Shown in pieces: positions 34,494 to 42,193 of a stretch of 64,000 bases of DNA. Positions within the stretch are counted from its first letter, which is position 1; each line of letters begins with the position of its first letter. Both the position numbers and the translations under genes were made by a program. The notes under the pieces were generated by a model. That model saw nothing but the letters and a program-made list of their open reading frames with translations. It was not told where the DNA came from and did no database searches. The stretch is from Lachnospiraceae bacterium (GTDB lineage: Bacteria; Bacillota; Clostridia; Lachnospirales; Lachnospiraceae): assembly GCA_017621815.1 (NCBI GenBank), contig JAGASK010000039.1, positions 124,001 through 188,000 of the forward strand. The letters run 5' to 3'.

Positions 34494-35420
34494 ATGAAGA
34501 AATCTTTGCGTAACTTTTTTTACAATTGGCATGGGAGAAGACAGTATAAGGTCCACCGCCAGATTAAAGACAGGCTTTTCCGCTTTCTTTTCGAAAAAGA
34601 CAGGGAAGCATTGCTGCAGCTTTATAATGCATTGAATGGCACTGATTATACAGATGCATCTATGCTAAGAGTGGTAACAATTGAGAGTGCCGTTTATGTG
34701 GTAATGAAAAATGATTTGGCATTTATCATTGCCGGAGTTTTAAATATGTATGAACATCAAAGTTCCGTTAACCCTAATATGCCGGTTCGTTTCCTGATTT
34801 ATCTGGCTAAGGAATATCAGGGAATTATAGAAAAAGCCCAGGAAAGTCTTTACGGTTCTAAGCAGATTGTACTTCCCACACCACACTGTGTTGTGTTTTA
34901 CAATGGTGATAAGGAAATACCTGAAGAACAGATTTTGAGGCTTTCTGACGCTTTTGAAAATAAAGCCCAAAAATCAGATATTGAGTTAACGGTAAGAGTG
35001 CTGAATATAAACTATGGACATAATTTAAAATTAATGAATCAATGTAAAATTCTTAAGGAATATGCAGAATTTGTAAATATTACAAAATCTTTTGTATCAA
35101 AGGCATCTGATAGAAAATCAGCCTTAAATGATGCGATTGAATACTGCATACAAAACCACATTCTTGAAGAATTTCTCAGAAAATATCGTATGGAGGTGCT
35201 TGGAATGTTATTGGAAGAATTTGATGCAGATAAGTATGAACGTTCTTTAAAAGAAGAAGGGCGTGAGGAAGGATTTGTAGAGGGACGTGAGGAAGGAGAG
35301 ACACAACTCTTAAAGCTCCTTGAACATTTATTTTCGGATAATCGTCCGGAAGATGTCAAGCTTGCCGTAAACGATAAGAGCATAAGAGAAAAGCTCTACA
35401 AAGAATATAATATAAAGTAG
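34494..35420 (+). CDS. Rpn-family PD-(D/E)XK nuclease-like protein
   Basis: Protein of 308 residues of the recombination-promoting nuclease / PD-(D/E)XK transposase-like family, common in multiple copies in Lachnospiraceae. It has KDRLFRFLFEKDREALLQLYNALNGTDYTD, then the candidate metal-binding Asp74 in KNDLAFIIAG and Glu87-His-Gln89 in LNMYEHQSSVNPNMPVR, all typical. The C-terminus has a charged helix and the EEGREEGFVEGREEG repeat found in this family. RBS GGGAGG lies in a potential hairpin. It precedes a 68-residue protein by 11 bases. Biological role is not settled; E. coli relatives are DNA endonucleases. Confidence 0.85.
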   Translation: MKKSLRNFFYNWHGRRQYKVHRQIKDRLFRFLFEKDREALLQLYNALNGTDYTDASMLRVVTIESAVYVVMKNDLAFIIAGVLNMYEHQSSVNPNMPVRFLIYLAKEYQGIIEKAQESLYGSKQIVLPTPHCVVFYNGDKEIPEEQILRLSDAFENKAQKSDIELTVRVLNINYGHNLKLMNQCKILKEYAEFVNITKSFVSKASDRKSALNDAIEYCIQNHILEEFLRKYRMEVLGMLLEEFDADKYERSLKEEGREEGFVEGREEGETQLLKLLEHLFSDNRPEDVKLAVNDKSIREKLYKEYNIK

Positions 35421-35431
35421 CAGGAACGCAT

Positions 35432-35638
35432 ATGGAAAATCAGTATTTTAATGAATCACTTCAAAATTTTGTCAGGGATTTCGCTTACGGCGGCGCCATC
35501 AGGCACCTGGCAGACCTTGGCTATGATACGGACAGAATCATCAAAGAATATCATTATCCTCTTCCGAGAGATGTGATAGATAAAATGGTACAGGAGCATT
35601 TAAAAAGCAAATTACCGCCCCGCACCACCGATAAATGA
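35432..35638 (+). CDS. Small protein of unknown function
   Basis: Frame of 68 residues, ATG at 35432 with AGGA upstream, starting 11 bases after the Rpn-family gene. Acidic N-terminus (NQYFNESLQNFVRDFAYGGAIRHLADLGYDTDRI) and a basic tail (EHLKSKLPPRTTDK); no membrane segment, no cysteines. The GGAIRHLADLGY stretch looks like a conserved core, which I have a sense of having seen in other clostridial small proteins but cannot name. Coding is supported by its RBS, codon usage and tight spacing; function unknown, possibly co-expressed with Rpn. Confidence 0.6.
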   Translation: MENQYFNESLQNFVRDFAYGGAIRHLADLGYDTDRIIKEYHYPLPRDVIDKMVQEHLKSKLPPRTTDK

Positions 35639-35693
35639 TTTCTTTAAATGATTCTGCCGTTATTCTTTTTGCCGGAAATATTCTATTACAATA

Positions 35694-36866
35694 TTATTTC
35701 TTCTCTTCCCTGAGCCTTCCGATAAAATTACCTATTTTATCCATGGCAATTTTCAGATTCTCCAGAGAGTAAGCATAAGAAATTCTAAGGAAGCCTTCTC
35801 CGCAGTCACCAAATGCAGTACCGGGAACTACCGCTACCTTCTCCTCATGGAGAAGCCTTTCCGCAAACTCATCGCTGCTCATGCCGAATTCTTTAATACA
35901 GGGAAATACATAAAAAGCTCCGTAAGGCTCAAAGCACTGCAGACCCAGTTCCTTAAAAGTATGCATAAGAAATCTTCTTCTCTGATTATAAGCTTCCCGC
36001 ATATTGGCCACATCATCATCCCCGTTACGCAAAGCCTCAACAGCTGCATACTGGCTGGTTGTAGGCGCACACATAATGGCAAACTGGTGAATTTTTGTCA
36101 TCTGCTCCATAATCACAGCAGGTGCACAGGCATACCCAAGTCTCCAGCCTGTCATGGCATAGGATTTGGAAAAGCCGTTTATAAGAACGGTTCTTTCCTG
36201 CATACCGGGCAGGCTCACGATAGAAACATGCTTTCCTTTATAGCTAAGCTCCGAATAAATTTCATCGGATATCACAAAAATATCCTTTTCGCGGATAACC
36301 TCTGCAATTGCTTCCAAATCTTCCTTTTCCATAATAGCACCGGTAGGATTATTGGGAAATGGAAGAATCAATACCTTGGTTTTATCGGTAATGGCATCTC
36401 TAAGTTCCTGAGCCGTCAGTCTGAATTCGTTTTCCTCCTTCAGTTCAATTATGACCGGCTTTGCATCTGCCAGAATTGCACAGGGTTCATAGGAAACATA
36501 GCTGGGCTGGGGAATCAATACCTCTTCGCCGGGATTTATCATGGCACGCAGGGCAATGTCAATTGCCTCGGAACCGCCTACCGTAACAAGCACCTCATGT
36601 GCTGCGTCATAAGCAACGCCCTGAGTTCTTTTTATGTATTTTGTAATCTCGGTCCTCAGTTCTTTTAAACCGGAGTTAGAAGTATAAAAAGTTCTTCCTT
36701 TTTCCAGAGAATAAATACCCTCATCACGGATATGCCAGGGTGTATCAAAATCAGGCTCACCTACTCCCAAAGAAATAGCGTCCTCCATTTCATTTACTAT
36801 ATCAAAAAATTTACGGATACCGGAGGGCTTGATATCCACAATTTTATCTGCTAACGGATTTCTCAT
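35694..36866 (-). CDS. PLP-dependent class I/II aminotransferase
   Basis: Fold-type I aminotransferase of 390 residues related to aspartate/aromatic (AAT-I gamma) enzymes. Substrate and PLP motifs: SLGVGEPDFDTP, FPNNPTGA, VISDEIYSELSY, and the PLP-binding Lys in NGFSKSYAMTGWRLGY; the C-terminal carboxylate-binding Arg is in GFLRISYA. Start ATG overlaps the Lrp gene by four bases, so it is likely the direct target or partner of that regulator. Cytoplasmic. Amino-acid specificity cannot be read. Confidence 0.92.
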   Translation of the reverse strand: MRNPLADKIVDIKPSGIRKFFDIVNEMEDAISLGVGEPDFDTPWHIRDEGIYSLEKGRTFYTSNSGLKELRTEITKYIKRTQGVAYDAAHEVLVTVGGSEAIDIALRAMINPGEEVLIPQPSYVSYEPCAILADAKPVIIELKEENEFRLTAQELRDAITDKTKVLILPFPNNPTGAIMEKEDLEAIAEVIREKDIFVISDEIYSELSYKGKHVSIVSLPGMQERTVLINGFSKSYAMTGWRLGYACAPAVIMEQMTKIHQFAIMCAPTTSQYAAVEALRNGDDDVANMREAYNQRRRFLMHTFKELGLQCFEPYGAFYVFPCIKEFGMSSDEFAERLLHEEKVAVVPGTAFGDCGEGFLRISYAYSLENLKIAMDKIGNFIGRLREEKK

Positions 36867-37345
36867 GGTGTCACCTTCTCCCTTGTATCTTCATATTTTT
36901 TTGTTAAAATTGTTCCGTGATCCTTATACTTTTTAAGAATAAAATGAGTTGCGGTACTGAGCACTCCATCCAATGTGGAAAGCTTATCGGAAACAAAACT
37001 GGACACTGCCTTTAAGGATTTTCCATCCAGTGTTACCAGCAAATCATAGCCGCCGGAAATCAAATACACACTGTTTACTTCAGGGTATTTATAAATTCTT
37101 TCTGCAATATTATCATAACCCTGGCCTCTTTGAGGAGTAATTCTTACTTCAATCAATGCCGTTACTTTCTCAATAGAAGTCTTCTCCCAGTCTATCATGG
37201 TATGATAGCCGCAGATAACACCTTCCTCCTCTAATGCCTTCAATTCATTGGCAATATCTATTTCTTCCACTCCCAGTATAACAGCCAGTTCTTTAATATC
37301 AATCCGGCTGTTCTTTTCAATAATTGATAAAATCTGTTCTCTCAT
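36863..37345 (-). CDS. Lrp/AsnC-family regulator
   Basis: Regulator of 160 residues: N-terminal winged helix (1-60; IEKNSRIDIKELAVILGVEEIDIANELKALEEEGVI) and RAM ligand-binding domain (about 70-145; VTALIEVRITPQRGQGYDNIAERIYKYPEVNSVYLISGGYDLLVT). RBS AGGAGGA. Lrp-aminotransferase pairs with a four-base overlap are frequent in Clostridia, suggesting amino-acid-responsive control of the aminotransferase. Fourteen bases behind the AIR-synthase-like gene. Confidence 0.93.
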   Translation of the reverse strand: MREQILSIIEKNSRIDIKELAVILGVEEIDIANELKALEEEGVICGYHTMIDWEKTSIEKVTALIEVRITPQRGQGYDNIAERIYKYPEVNSVYLISGGYDLLVTLDGKSLKAVSSFVSDKLSTLDGVLSTATHFILKKYKDHGTILTKKYEDTREKVTP

Positions 37346-37359
37346 CTGAAGATTCCTCC

Positions 37360-38421
37360 TTAATTAAATGATACTTTGAATATTTCATCCGGCTTCGCAG
37401 GCTCTAAAAATCTGGTTTCATCATCATTTAAAATCACTTTGTCATTGCCGGCTGCGGTCCTGCCAATGACTGCTGAAGAAATTCCTTCCCTTTCAAGATT
37501 CTTCACCAGTTCTTTTCCAGCTGCAGTAACAATCAAAAGACATCCGCCCGATAATAATTCATATGGATTCAAATCAAAAAACTCGCAAATCTCTATAGTT
37601 TCCTGTTTTACCGGAATTTTTTTTAAATCTATGGAAAGTCCAACGCCCATACTTCTTGAAAGCTCCCACAAAGCCCCGAACACTCCGCCATTTCTGACAT
37701 CATGCATCATATAAACGCCGGACTTACGGGCGGTGGCGGCCTCCGGCAGAATAGGCAGATATTTTTCAAAACCCTGTGCCGCTGTTATAAGGGGAAGGGG
37801 ATACCTCGATAAAAGCTCCTTCTCCTTTTCCTTCGCCAATATTACCGTTCCTTCAAGGCCAATCCATTTCGTCATCACAATATCCATATTTTCAGGATTG
37901 CATGATACCCTGTTATCTTCAGGATTCCTCTTACTACCTTCCTTCTGACTAAAAGACTGACCGGGAAGCTGCCTGCCCGCCTTTCCGACTGCAGTTACCG
38001 TAATGACCGGAGTTCTTACAGAATCCGTAACCTCCGTATGCCCCCCTGCTATTTGTATTCCAAACACTTTACACGTATTTTCAATCTGCTTCATCAATTC
38101 CTGAAGCTGTATTTCAAGCGCTTCCTCCGGCAGGGTAACAGCTACTGTAACCGCAAAGGCTTCCGCTCCTGCCGCCGCCAGATTATTGACTGCCGCATAC
38201 ACCGAAAGGCTCCCTGCATTCCTCACAGGAAGGGATACTGTCTGCGTGGAAACTGCTAAAACATTATTTTCTAAAAGTGGCTCTTCTTCCCCACATACAC
38301 ACTTCAAAAAGGCGCAGTCTGATCCTATGTCTGCACCTTTTATTATTTCTTCTCTCTGTGTACGGATATATTTTAAAACGGAACGTTTTAATATGCTTTC
38401 TGAAATTTTACCTTTTTTCAT
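37360..38421 (-). CDS. AIR synthase-related protein (HypE/ThiL-like)
   Basis: Protein of 353 residues of the PurM/HypE/ThiL/SelD superfamily. Seen: KGADIGSDCAFLK (superfamily ATP-site region), VYAAVNNLAAAGAEAFAV, IAGGHTEVTDSVRTPVITVTAVG, VMTKWIGLEGTVILA, MHDVRNGGVFGALWELSRSMGVGLSID and ELLSGGCLLIV. The conserved block GGHTEVTD resembles HypE-type GGxTE. No other hydrogenase-maturation gene is near, so HypE function is unlikely; this resembles the clostridial AIR-synthase-related group of unknown reaction. Start ATG at 38421 with GAGG; the upstream in-frame TTG overlaps vanW. Together with the XRE-PurM protein it is the second PurM-fold protein in the window. Confidence 0.8.
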   Translation of the reverse strand: MKKGKISESILKRSVLKYIRTQREEIIKGADIGSDCAFLKCVCGEEEPLLENNVLAVSTQTVSLPVRNAGSLSVYAAVNNLAAAGAEAFAVTVAVTLPEEALEIQLQELMKQIENTCKVFGIQIAGGHTEVTDSVRTPVITVTAVGKAGRQLPGQSFSQKEGSKRNPEDNRVSCNPENMDIVMTKWIGLEGTVILAKEKEKELLSRYPLPLITAAQGFEKYLPILPEAATARKSGVYMMHDVRNGGVFGALWELSRSMGVGLSIDLKKIPVKQETIEICEFFDLNPYELLSGGCLLIVTAAGKELVKNLEREGISSAVIGRTAAGNDKVILNDDETRFLEPAKPDEIFKVSFN

Positions 38422-38455
38422 TGCTGCCTCGCTTTCTCCTTTGGGAGGCAACCGG

Positions 38456-39988
38456 TTACTCGGCCGGTGTCTCTGCCGCCGGAACTTCTGCCGGTATTTC
38501 TGCCGGAGGTGTTACGGTTTCTGCTGGAGGCGCCGCCGCGGCTGCAAGTGCTGCAGCAACATTTTTTACATGGTCAATATTATTAGTTGAAATGGCTGCC
38601 ATAATTTCATTATAAGCATTGGGGTCAGCTGTTGCAACTCCAACTGTTGCTGACCTGGGAGCCATCTTATAAACGCTGGAATTTATCATTTCCCGGCTTA
38701 CTTCCAGGTTATTTTTATAAACCACTTTCCAGAGATTGGCCTTGTATCCAATATGTGCGGACTGCACGGATACAGAGCCTACCGGTGCAGATTCATTCAC
38801 ATAAATAATCTCAGTATCAGGATAAGTCTTGCTGACCACTTCGCTTTCATATACCACCTTTCGGTCGATGTCCCTTGTTTCCATACCGTAAATGGTAAAG
38901 CCAATCTGTTTGTCATCGGTAGTATACCCTTCAATATAAATAGGCGCTTCCGTATTATTGACAAAACGGAAGTCCTTTCCTGCCGATTCAGAAATAGCAG
39001 CATCGGCGGAAGGGTCCACATAAGTAACAATCATAGAATGATTATGACGTTCAGTCACTTCAAGTTCAGCTAAAAGCACAGCATTATAAAGGGTGGTCGA
39101 CACCTGGCAAATGCCGCCGCCCAGACTGTCCACTACCTGTCCGTTCAAATAAGAGCCTGCCATATAATAACCGTTGGCTTCCGAAAAAGGAGAAACCATA
39201 TCATAGGTTGAAAATTCTTCTCCCGGATACAAGGTTGTTCCGTTAATCAAAGCACAGCCGTTTCTTACATTGGCACTTCTGGAGGAATTTGATGTCTTAA
39301 AGCTGGTAGTGAAACTTCCAAGTACATCCTTTACCTTTGAAAGCTCTTCTTCCGTTCCAAGGGGCTCATCCACTTCAACAGCCAGTTCAAGTGACGTTGC
39401 CTGCCCGTTCCACTCTTTTGTTATGTAATTATAAATCAGTGCAAGGGAATCTTCTTCCTTCACCTTATAACCGATTTGACCCTGATGCACCACAAAGCTG
39501 CCGTTTTCTCTTGAAAGCGTAGCATTCTCAGCTTCCACATTATAGACAGAGCATTGATCTGCAAGCACGTGCCTGATTAATTCCTTATCCGCATCAAACT
39601 CCAGTTCAAACCTTTTATTCTCAAACTGCAAATCCTTCTCAGCTTTATACCGCTGTACAATATTGCCGCCTTTGCCGATACTGGCTGCCTGTTTGACAAC
39701 GTCTCTGTTACTCCATGTAAATCCAATATCTGCCGGAGTAATCGTCACTTCATTTCCGTTTACTGTTCTGAGCGTAATATTCTGAGTAAGCAGAGCAGCC
39801 ACATAATCATTTACCATAGCTTCTGCTTCTTCAACCGTCTTACCCTCTAAAGACATATCTTCTATATAAATTCCGGATAAAATTTTGTCCTTATCACTGG
39901 CCTGTGACTGAAAATCAGAAACTAAAAATACCGTCAGGATAATCCCAAAACAGGTAATACTCTTAATTAATTTTTTCATAATTTGCAT
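38456..39988 (-). CDS. VanW-family cell-wall protein with G5 domain
   Basis: Secreted or anchored protein of 510 residues. An N-terminal hydrophobic helix (about 5-25) acts as signal/anchor. Two PG_binding_4-like repeats (about 30-200; LSGIYIEDMSLEGKTVEEAEAMVNDYV) precede the VanW domain (about 225-360; NGTTLYPGEEFS, GGGICQVSTTLYNAVLLAELEVTERHNHS), then a G5-like domain (KVVYESEVVSKTYPDTEIIYV). The tail is a run of Ala and Pro-Ala-Glu repeats. Such proteins are thought to act on or bind peptidoglycan; VanW itself accompanies some vancomycin-resistance clusters but no van genes are here, so no resistance is implied. RBS AAGGAG. Confidence 0.9.
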   Translation of the reverse strand: MQIMKKLIKSITCFGIILTVFLVSDFQSQASDKDKILSGIYIEDMSLEGKTVEEAEAMVNDYVAALLTQNITLRTVNGNEVTITPADIGFTWSNRDVVKQAASIGKGGNIVQRYKAEKDLQFENKRFELEFDADKELIRHVLADQCSVYNVEAENATLSRENGSFVVHQGQIGYKVKEEDSLALIYNYITKEWNGQATSLELAVEVDEPLGTEEELSKVKDVLGSFTTSFKTSNSSRSANVRNGCALINGTTLYPGEEFSTYDMVSPFSEANGYYMAGSYLNGQVVDSLGGGICQVSTTLYNAVLLAELEVTERHNHSMIVTYVDPSADAAISESAGKDFRFVNNTEAPIYIEGYTTDDKQIGFTIYGMETRDIDRKVVYESEVVSKTYPDTEIIYVNESAPVGSVSVQSAHIGYKANLWKVVYKNNLEVSREMINSSVYKMAPRSATVGVATADPNAYNEIMAAISTNNIDHVKNVAAALAAAAAPPAETVTPPAEIPAEVPAAETPAE

Positions 39989-40022
39989 CTTATGCTCCTT
40001 CTCACGCCTTCCGGCGATTGCC

Positions 40023-40130
40023 TTAATACATAAAATATGCTAAAGTTGGAATTATCATAGCAAGTATTAAGAGAATGATGATGACGGATGAAATTATTCT
40101 TTTATTTTTATTGCTGTTAAAGTTAAACAT
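40023..40130 (-). CDS. 35-residue single-helix membrane mini-protein
   Basis: Short gene read by eye: a basic, Asn/Lys-rich start (MFNFNSNKNKR) followed by one continuous hydrophobic helix (residues 12-34, IISSVIIILLILAMIIP then TLAYFMY). ATG at 40128-40130 with GAGG nine bases upstream and a promoter (40166-40194) just before it; it ends 34 bases before vanW starts. Topology is N-in with a membrane-spanning helix, similar in style to tiny membrane proteins of Firmicutes. Function unknown; the RBS, promoter and charge pattern argue for a real gene. Confidence 0.65.
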   Translation of the reverse strand: MFNFNSNKNKRIISSVIIILLILAMIIPTLAYFMY

Positions 40131-40165
40131 TTAAATTCGCCTCATTATTGTTTCTTTGAAAGGAT

Positions 40166-40194
40166 ATTATATATGAAGTTCCCTTTTTTTGCAA
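40166..40194 (-). promoter_or_regulatory. Promoter of the mini-protein-vanW operon
   Basis: Minus-strand TTGCAA (40194-40189), 17-base spacer, TATAAT (40171-40166). It overlaps the first codons of the divergent gene 40173-40784. Confidence 0.6.
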
Positions 40195-40784
40195 GTTTTA
40201 TCGTTTTCTGCATATGGCTTTCCTTTGAAATCCGCAAACACCGAAGAATTCAGGAAAAAGCCTCGGATTCCTTCTGGGAAAAAGAAGCAGCCGCAAACAA
40301 TACACGCCGTAAACCTCTTGATGACCTCAATTATATTCACATTCCTTTTGACAGCCTTCCCATGGATGTCCTTAAAGAAGACCCCGGTGTTGCCCAGTGC
40401 CATGAAACCCTGTACACATTATCAAAAGACCCCATTGTAAACCTTACGGGAATCAGCAATACAGACTTAAAACTGAAATACGGTGCGCCGAATATTGATT
40501 TATTGTCCTGCTACGACCAGCGCTACACTACTCTGGCAAGAACCCTGCAAACCTGGGCAAATATATTATATGAAAATGGATTCGTTTCAGAAGCATGCAC
40601 TGTTCTTGAATTTGCTGTAGAAACCCACACTGATGTGAGTTCCTCTTATAAGCTTCTTTCTTCCATTTACCGGCAAAATGGACAGATTGACAAAATACGC
40701 AGCCTGATTCCCATTGCTTCACAATTAAATTCCGTCTTATCGGGACACATTGTGGCTTCATTAGAAGAAGCAATTAAACAATAA
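40173..40784 (+). CDS. Membrane-anchored protein with TPR-like helices
   Basis: Protein of 203 residues: one N-terminal membrane helix (about 3-19), a basic juxtamembrane stretch (EIRKHRRIQEKA), then a soluble helical domain. Residues about 125-200 (LQTWANILYENGFVSEACTVLEFAVETHTDVSSSYKLLSSIYRQNGQIDKI) have the size and spacing of tetratricopeptide helices. RBS GAAAGGA. The protein type is common in Lachnospiraceae, but I cannot give it a name or function. Convergent with the exonuclease gene, four bases apart. Confidence 0.75.
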   Translation: MKFPFFASFIVFCIWLSFEIRKHRRIQEKASDSFWEKEAAANNTRRKPLDDLNYIHIPFDSLPMDVLKEDPGVAQCHETLYTLSKDPIVNLTGISNTDLKLKYGAPNIDLLSCYDQRYTTLARTLQTWANILYENGFVSEACTVLEFAVETHTDVSSSYKLLSSIYRQNGQIDKIRSLIPIASQLNSVLSGHIVASLEEAIKQ

Positions 40785-40788
40785 GCTG

Positions 40789-41493
40789 CTATGCCTGCAG
40801 CCTGCCATATTTTGAAATAATTTTATCCGTCATCCGGCTGGCCTCGTTTCTGGTCAGCTTGTCTATGTCATAGTCTATTACCAGTTTATGCCGGTTTATC
40901 AGTTTATATAACCTCTCCTTTTGCATCTGGGTAATAGGACTTTCTTTTTTTACCTTATAAATCAGGGCAACCGGTTTATAAGCTTCCTCTTCAGGAAAAT
41001 TATCCATAAGCTTAAAGTAAAGCCGGGCTGCCGCAAAGGCATCACTTCCTGCCCGGTGCGCATCATATTTAATCCCGTAATATTCACATAAAAAAGGCAG
41101 CTTCCGGCTTTCAAGCTCCGGCAAAAACCTCCTTGCAATTTTCAGCGTATCAATTCCCTGCTTTTCAAACCTTAAATTATTATTCACTGCCGCCCTCTTT
41201 ATAAAAGAGTAATCAAACAGGATTCTATGCCCCAACAGCACATCATCCCCGCAAAAAACCAATAATTCTGGAAGAATATCTTCAATGTAAGGAGCCTGTT
41301 CCAGTTCTTTATCCGTAATTCCTGTCAGTTGTATAATTCTTTCCTCCAGTTTTCTTGCCGGATTTACCAATTTTTCAAACCGCTGAGTTTCCTTTCCGTC
41401 TCTTATTTTAACGGCTCCGATTTCAATTATTTTATCTCTTTTAGGGTCAAGCCCTGTGGTTTCAATATCTAATGCAACAAAATCACGAATCAC
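40789..41493 (-). CDS. DnaQ-like 3'-5' exonuclease (DEDDh)
   Basis: Exonuclease of 234 residues. Exo I motif is ALDIETTGLDP (Asp8, Glu10), Exo II is LLGHRILFDYSFI (with the acidic residue in FDYSF), and Exo III is HRAGSDAFAAA (His and Asp), so all DEDDh residues are present. Similar to the epsilon proofreading domain and to stand-alone PolC-like exonucleases. A C-terminal extension (about 170-234) is basic and helical. Overlaps nth by four bases, pointing to a DNA-repair pair. Confidence 0.9.
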   Translation of the reverse strand: MIRDFVALDIETTGLDPKRDKIIEIGAVKIRDGKETQRFEKLVNPARKLEERIIQLTGITDKELEQAPYIEDILPELLVFCGDDVLLGHRILFDYSFIKRAAVNNNLRFEKQGIDTLKIARRFLPELESRKLPFLCEYYGIKYDAHRAGSDAFAAARLYFKLMDNFPEEEAYKPVALIYKVKKESPITQMQKERLYKLINRHKLVIDYDIDKLTRNEASRMTDKIISKYGRLQA

Positions 41494-42137
41494 TTTTTCC
41501 CCTTCCGCTCCCTGGCTGCAAATTCAGGGCACAAATCCTGTAAAAAACATTCTTCACATTTAGGTGTGGGTGCCTTGCATATTGTTCTTCCTAATGTAAT
41601 AATGTGAATATTCCAGAGAATCCAATGATCCTTTGGAAGCTTTTTCATTAAATCCATTTCTACCTTTACGGGATCATCTTCTTCGGTAATCCCCAGTTTT
41701 TTGGAAATTCTTTTGACATGAGTATCCACTACAATACTGGGTTCATGATAAATATTACCTCTGATTACATTAGCTGTTTTTCTTCCCACGCCCGCCAGGG
41801 AGGTAAGCTCCTCAATGCTTTCCGGAACCTCTCCGCCGAATTTATCTCTGAGCTCCCTGCAGCAGGCAATGATATTTTTCGCCTTATTATGATAAAATCC
41901 GGTAGAATGAATATCCTGCTCAAGCTCTTTCAAGTCCGCATTTGCAAAATCATCAATGCTCTGATACTTTTGAAACAAATCTTTTGTGACAATATTTACC
42001 CTTGCATCGGTGCACTGTGCACTGAGCATAGTAGCAATCAGAAGCTGCCAGGCATTTTCATGATTTAAGTAGCATATATATTCTGTTCCGTATTCTTTAT
42101 CCAAACGCTCCAGTATCTTCTGTACATGACTTGTCAT
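41490..42137 (-). CDS. nth: Endonuclease III
   Basis: DNA glycosylase/AP lyase of 215 residues removing oxidised pyrimidines. The helix-hairpin-helix LAGVGRKTANVI contains the catalytic Lys, VDTHVKRISKKLG contains the catalytic Asp, and CKAPTPKCEECFLQDLC gives the four [4Fe-4S] cysteines with C-x6-C-x2-C-x5-C spacing. Length matches E. coli Nth (211). Confidence 0.96.
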   Translation of the reverse strand: MTSHVQKILERLDKEYGTEYICYLNHENAWQLLIATMLSAQCTDARVNIVTKDLFQKYQSIDDFANADLKELEQDIHSTGFYHNKAKNIIACCRELRDKFGGEVPESIEELTSLAGVGRKTANVIRGNIYHEPSIVVDTHVKRISKKLGITEEDDPVKVEMDLMKKLPKDHWILWNIHIITLGRTICKAPTPKCEECFLQDLCPEFAARERKGKK

Positions 42138-42153
42138 ATAGTTCTCCCCTGCG

Positions 42154-42185
42154 CAAAAGGGCGTACCGGCACTGGCCGATACGCC
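42154..42185 (-). terminator. Terminator of the hrcA-grpE-dnaK-dnaJ operon
   Basis: Nearly perfect stem on the minus strand: GGCGTA (42185-42180) with TACGCC (42165-42160) and inner CGGC/GCCG, followed by CTTTTG. Lies between dnaJ and nth. Confidence 0.7.
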
Positions 42186-42193
42186 TGTTTATA

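Noticed and set aside
34450-34497. 15-codon leader frame ending in ATGA overlap with the Rpn gene
   Set aside because: The RBS-like AAGGA is only one base from the ATG, so translation is doubtful; mentioned only within the leader finding.
35847-36668. 273-codon open frame on the plus strand
   Set aside because: Antisense to the aminotransferase, whose PLP motifs are intact on the other strand.
38456-39988. VanW as evidence of a vancomycin-resistance cluster
   Set aside because: No vanA/B ligase, vanH, vanX or VanRS genes nearby; VanW-domain proteins are common in Clostridia without resistance.
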